Shown here: positions 60,914 through 64,000 of the stretch, one piece after another
Layout: every line of letters begins with the position of its first letter
How positions within the stretch are numbered: the stretch's first letter is position 1
Assembly: GCA_034421575.1 (NCBI GenBank)
Contig: DAOUKG010000079.1
Location: forward strand, 1-64,000
Source: VXLM01 sp034421575
Lineage (GTDB): Bacteria; Chloroflexota; Dehalococcoidia; Lucifugimonadales; VXLM01
Direction: 5' to 3'
DNA length: 64,000 nucleotides
Notes under the pieces: generated by a model
Seen by the model: only the letters and a program-made list of their open reading frames with translations
Database searches by the model: none
Told to the model about the DNA's origin: nothing
Position numbers and translations under genes: made by a program

Positions 60914-61876
60914 ATGGCAAGCATGAAGACGGTTGCAGACGTTAGGGATGTCGCGACAGGCATCCGAGAGAACGTACAGAAGATCATTGTAGGAAAAGAC
61001 GACGCGATAAACCTCGCGCTGGTCGCGCTTCTCTGTAAGGGACACGCCCTGCTCGAGGACGTGCCCGGCACGGGGAAGACGACGATGGCCAAGGCACTGG
61101 CACAGTCACTCGGATGCGATTTTCATCGGATCCAGTGCACGCCCGACCTGATGCCCTCCGACGTTCTCGGAGTCAACTTCTACAACCAGAAGATGGGGGA
61201 GTTCGAGTTTCGTGAAGGGCCTGTGTTCAGCCAGATCATCCTGACGGACGAGATCAACCGTGCGACGCCGCGAACTCAGTCGTCACTCCTCGAGGCGATG
61301 CAGGAGCGGCAAGCAACCATAGACGGAGAGAGCATGTCGCTTCCGGAGCCGTTCATGGTAATGGCTACGCAGAACCCGGTGGAAATGGAGGGCACGTTCC
61401 CGTTGCCTGAGGCGCAGCTTGACCGATTCATGGTCCGCATCGTCATCGGGTACCCCACGCCGGAAGAAGAGGGGATGATCTACAAGCGGTTCGAGGACGA
61501 TCCCGTGCCTCCGGCCGTGAGCGCGGTGACCACATCGGCGGACCTGGAAGCGCTGCAGGGGGTCCCGCCGAGGGTGCGGGTGGACGACACCGTTCGCACC
61601 TATATCGTTGATCTGATAACGAGCACACGCGACAACGCGGGTCTTTCGCTCGGAGCGAGTCCTCGCGCGGGCCTGGCCCTGTACAAGACGTCACAGGCAT
61701 GGGCGGCACTGGAGGGACGAGACTTCGTAACTCCGGACGACGTGAAGCTGCTGGCGCGCTCGGTACTGCCGCATCGACTCATTCTGAGCTCCGCGGCGCG
61801 ACTGCGTGGGAACAGTCCCGACCAGATTATCGACGACGTACTGGACACGGTCGCGGTCCCAATAGAAAGGCAATAG
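60914..61876 (+). CDS. MoxR-family AAA+ ATPase
   Basis: A 320-residue AAA+ protein. Walker A VPGTGKTT (about 49-56), Walker B ILTDEINRATPRTQSSLLEAM (from about 108), sensor 1 MATQNPVE, and a late LILSSAARL. MoxR proteins act as chaperones that activate partner proteins with VWA or DUF58 domains. GGAGGAG precedes ATG60914. First gene of MoxR-DUF58-membrane protein. Confidence 0.94.
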   Translation: MASMKTVADVRDVATGIRENVQKIIVGKDDAINLALVALLCKGHALLEDVPGTGKTTMAKALAQSLGCDFHRIQCTPDLMPSDVLGVNFYNQKMGEFEFREGPVFSQIILTDEINRATPRTQSSLLEAMQERQATIDGESMSLPEPFMVMATQNPVEMEGTFPLPEAQLDRFMVRIVIGYPTPEEEGMIYKRFEDDPVPPAVSAVTTSADLEALQGVPPRVRVDDTVRTYIVDLITSTRDNAGLSLGASPRAGLALYKTSQAWAALEGRDFVTPDDVKLLARSVLPHRLILSSAARLRGNSPDQIIDDVLDTVAVPIERQ

Positions 61877-61877
61877 T

Positions 61878-63260
61878 GTGGCGACGACTCAGGTCGAGCC
61901 GCAAGACCCGATCGTAACGGTCTCAAGCGACCGTACTTGGCAGACGCTGTGGACGACCTTCTTCGGGGTCTTGCTGGTGGCAAGCATCATATTCGGTCAT
62001 GCCCTGGGCATCGCCTTTGGGCTGATGGGTCTCGTCGCAATCGGGACAGCCCGCTTCTGGAATCGCGTGGCGCTTCAGAAGCTCAGCTATGAGCGGAGGT
62101 TCCCGCAGGAGAGGGCATTCTTCGGCGATGACATCTACATGGACCTGGTGCTGACGAACCGCAAGCCGATCCCTCTGGCGTGGCTGAACGTCGACGACGA
62201 GCTGCCGACGGGGATTACCCCGGCAAGCGCGTCGCTCCGGCGAAACCTGACGTCGGGCATCGACAGCCTGAGTCATGCCACGGCTATGGCGTGGTACGAG
62301 CGGATTCGATGGCGGTACCGAGTGGACGTTGTTGGCAGAGGCGAGTACCACATCGGCCCGGCGAGGATGGAGAGCGGCGACCCATTCGGGTTCTTCAGGA
62401 GCCGCAAGATCGTCACCCGCAGGGACACGCTCGTCGTCTACCCCAAGGTGTATCCGCTGGAAGATCTCGGCATTCCGCCCGCGCGACCGCTGGGCGACAT
62501 TCGCGGCGGCCTTGAGATATTCCCCGATCCGTCGAGACCGGCGGGAATCAGGGAATACGTCAGGGGCGACCCTCTCAAGACCATCGACTGGAAGTCCACA
62601 GCCAAACAGCAGCGATTGATGGTGAGGACGTTCGAGCCTAGCTCGAGTCACACGGTGATAATCGCCGCGGCGGTGGACACCATGGAACCGTACTGGCTCT
62701 CCCTGAGCCCGGAAGACCTGGAGCGGGTGATTTCGGTCGCGGCGTCGATGGCGCTGTACATATCGAACCGGCAATACAGCATGGGACTATTCTCCAATGA
62801 CATGCCGGTGCTCAGCGAACGGTCGATGACGGTGCCTCCCAGCTCGGAGCCTGAGCACCTGCACACGATATTGACTGCGCTGGCCTTGACGAGGCCGTTC
62901 GCACCCAACGCGATGTCGAGCGCCCTGCTTGAACAGTCACGCAAGTTCCCCTTCGGTTCCACCATAGTGCTGTGTACCAACATCATTACCGATAGCCTTC
63001 TGCTTGCGATCTCCGAACTCAAGCAGCGGGGGTTCCGATTTACCGTGTTGTACACAGGTTCGGAAGAGGTGGAGAACCCGCCTCCGGACGTTATCTACTA
63101 CGAAATTCGTGAGCACATCGACCGGATCGAGGAGGAAGAGCGCGAGCGAAAGGAACGGGCCGCATCGGCAGAAGAAGGTGAGGAAACGGAAGAGGCCGAC
63201 CAGACCGTGTGGGACAGGTTGAAGGAAACGGTAGTAGGCACGGGAGACGAAGAGGGATGA
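61878..63260 (+). CDS. DUF58-domain membrane-anchored protein
   Basis: A 460-residue protein from GTG61878. Two membrane helices (about 22-60), then a beta-rich region. The DUF58 signature IREYVRGDPLKTIDWKSTA (about 224-242) continues into a VWA-like domain that lacks a full MIDAS. The C-terminal 60 residues are Glu-rich, probably coiled-coil. It starts one base after the MoxR gene. The partner MoxR likely remodels it. Confidence 0.93.
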   Translation: MATTQVEPQDPIVTVSSDRTWQTLWTTFFGVLLVASIIFGHALGIAFGLMGLVAIGTARFWNRVALQKLSYERRFPQERAFFGDDIYMDLVLTNRKPIPLAWLNVDDELPTGITPASASLRRNLTSGIDSLSHATAMAWYERIRWRYRVDVVGRGEYHIGPARMESGDPFGFFRSRKIVTRRDTLVVYPKVYPLEDLGIPPARPLGDIRGGLEIFPDPSRPAGIREYVRGDPLKTIDWKSTAKQQRLMVRTFEPSSSHTVIIAAAVDTMEPYWLSLSPEDLERVISVAASMALYISNRQYSMGLFSNDMPVLSERSMTVPPSSEPEHLHTILTALALTRPFAPNAMSSALLEQSRKFPFGSTIVLCTNIITDSLLLAISELKQRGFRFTVLYTGSEEVENPPPDVIYYEIREHIDRIEEEERERKERAASAEEGEETEEADQTVWDRLKETVVGTGDEEG

Positions 63261-64000
63261 CCCTGACGCGGGAGAGGCTGACCTACATCACGCTCGTGGT
63301 CTCGGAGGCCGCGTGGCTGTTTGCGTTCATATCCATTTTGGGCGTGGCCGCGGGAGCGAAGGGCAGCCCCATCAGCTTCTTCGCCATTCTGGGCCTTCTG
63401 GGCCTTTCGACCTTTCTCTACACCTACATCCGTCGAAGGCAGTTCCAGGCGTTCGAGCTCTTCTACTTTGGAGCCACGGCACTTGGAATAGTGCTCGCCT
63501 ACCTGGTCGTTGCGGCGGCATATCTTGATAGCGAACCCTTCACGTTCAACTGGATATTCAAGCTCACCGACTCGACAATCAAGCCGCAGGGGCAAACGTT
63601 CCAAGGAGTGGCGGGCGGCATCCTGGCCGCCGGCATGTGGTTCCGCGGGATACGATTGGCGATGGTGCCCTACCCCGAGAAGAGCCTCACCATAAGCTTC
63701 CGGCTGGGGCTGTTCTTCATCGGCTTCGCGGCCGTCATGGACATTCTCGTCGAGCAGGAGCTGAATGTCTTTGCGATGGTGCTCATATTCTTCGGCGCGG
63801 GGCTTGCGGGGCTGAACATCGGGCACCTGGTCCCGGAGACGGCGACATCGGCCGAAACGAAGACGTGGCCAAAGGTGATCGGCCTGGCGGTGGTAGGCGT
63901 GGTCATAGTCGGCGCGATGTTCGGCTTCCTTCAGCAGAGCTTCCTCGAATGGGTCACCTCGCCGATCAAATTCGTGTTCGACAGGATCGTGGAGGGAGTA
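63257..64000 (+). CDS. integral membrane protein (partial at window end)
   Basis: At least 248 residues, open to the window end. ATGA overlaps the DUF58 stop by 4 nt, so it is coupled. It has six or more hydrophobic segments (for example AAWLFAFISILGVAAG, LFFIGFAAVMDILVE, VIGLAVVGVVIVGAMFGF). In MoxR-DUF58 operons this place is usually taken by a DUF4129 or transglutaminase membrane protein. The C-terminal domain that would decide is outside the window. Confidence 0.8.
   Translation, partial: MTLTRERLTYITLVVSEAAWLFAFISILGVAAGAKGSPISFFAILGLLGLSTFLYTYIRRRQFQAFELFYFGATALGIVLAYLVVAAAYLDSEPFTFNWIFKLTDSTIKPQGQTFQGVAGGILAAGMWFRGIRLAMVPYPEKSLTISFRLGLFFIGFAAVMDILVEQELNVFAMVLIFFGAGLAGLNIGHLVPETATSAETKTWPKVIGLAVVGVVIVGAMFGFLQQSFLEWVTSPIKFVFDRIVEGV

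Overview
The window is a GC-rich bacterial chromosome segment. I infer a member of the Chloroflexota, probably SAR202/Dehalococcoidia-like. The grounds are five or more lipoproteins, several with Pro/Thr linkers; a split NAD(P) transhydrogenase; a catabolic gene mix of D-aminoacylase, enolase-superfamily, GMC-oxidoreductase, phosphotriesterase-like, RidA and Gfo/Idh/MocA proteins; and intergenic regions full of short dispersed palindromes. This placement is inference; no 16S gene is present.

Region 1 (1-13,228) is accessory DNA. It holds hypothetical lipoproteins, an XRE regulator, an NHLP-type RiPP precursor with a truncated second copy beside it, and a 5' fragment of a sensor gene. A complete type I restriction-modification locus follows on the minus strand: hsdR, then a block of toxin-antitoxin-type genes (an RHH protein, a HicB-like protein, HicA, HicB), then hsdS, a DUF559 endonuclease and hsdM. 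Its spacers are expanded by a tandem GC-rich palindromic repeat.

Region 2 (13,229-20,665) encodes a secreted 1967-residue reprolysin-like metalloprotease carrying about 34 plant-type LRRs in four capped blocks. It is preceded by a lipoprotein that consists of a Pro/Thr linker plus a paralogue of the protease's N-terminal domain. A tRNA-Glu(TTC) gene lies downstream.

Region 3 (21,021-44,658) is mostly core metabolism: argC; a D-aminoacylase/enolase/GMC oxidoreductase cluster; a YhhQ-type transporter, hpt and mutL; a PLP-dependent dehydratase; two TPR proteins; an ABC-2 exporter; pyrD; proBA; and a coupled membrane protein/FAD oxidoreductase pair.

Region 4 (44,660-51,403) starts at a consensus promoter and runs rpmH-rnpA-yidD-(PQQ-propeller lipoprotein)-yidC-jag, the conserved ribosomal-protein/membrane-insertion neighbourhood. 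The pntAA-pntAB-pntB operon follows, bracketed by an inverted pair of near-identical 85-93 bp repeats.

Region 5 (51,632-58,599) is a second catabolic cluster: an orphan ABC-2 permease coupled to a dehydrogenase, a second Gfo/Idh/MocA protein, a glycosidase-like protein, a MOSC protein, and a translationally coupled phosphotriesterase-like/RidA pair.

Region 6 (58,938-64,000) has a PadR regulator that appears to be transcribed leaderless from a perfect sigma-70 promoter, a membrane-anchored kelch-propeller protein, and a MoxR-DUF58-membrane protein operon cut by the window end.

Most intergenic gaps carry one or more families of short palindromic repeats. In hsdS and hpt these repeats have supplied the end of the coding sequence.
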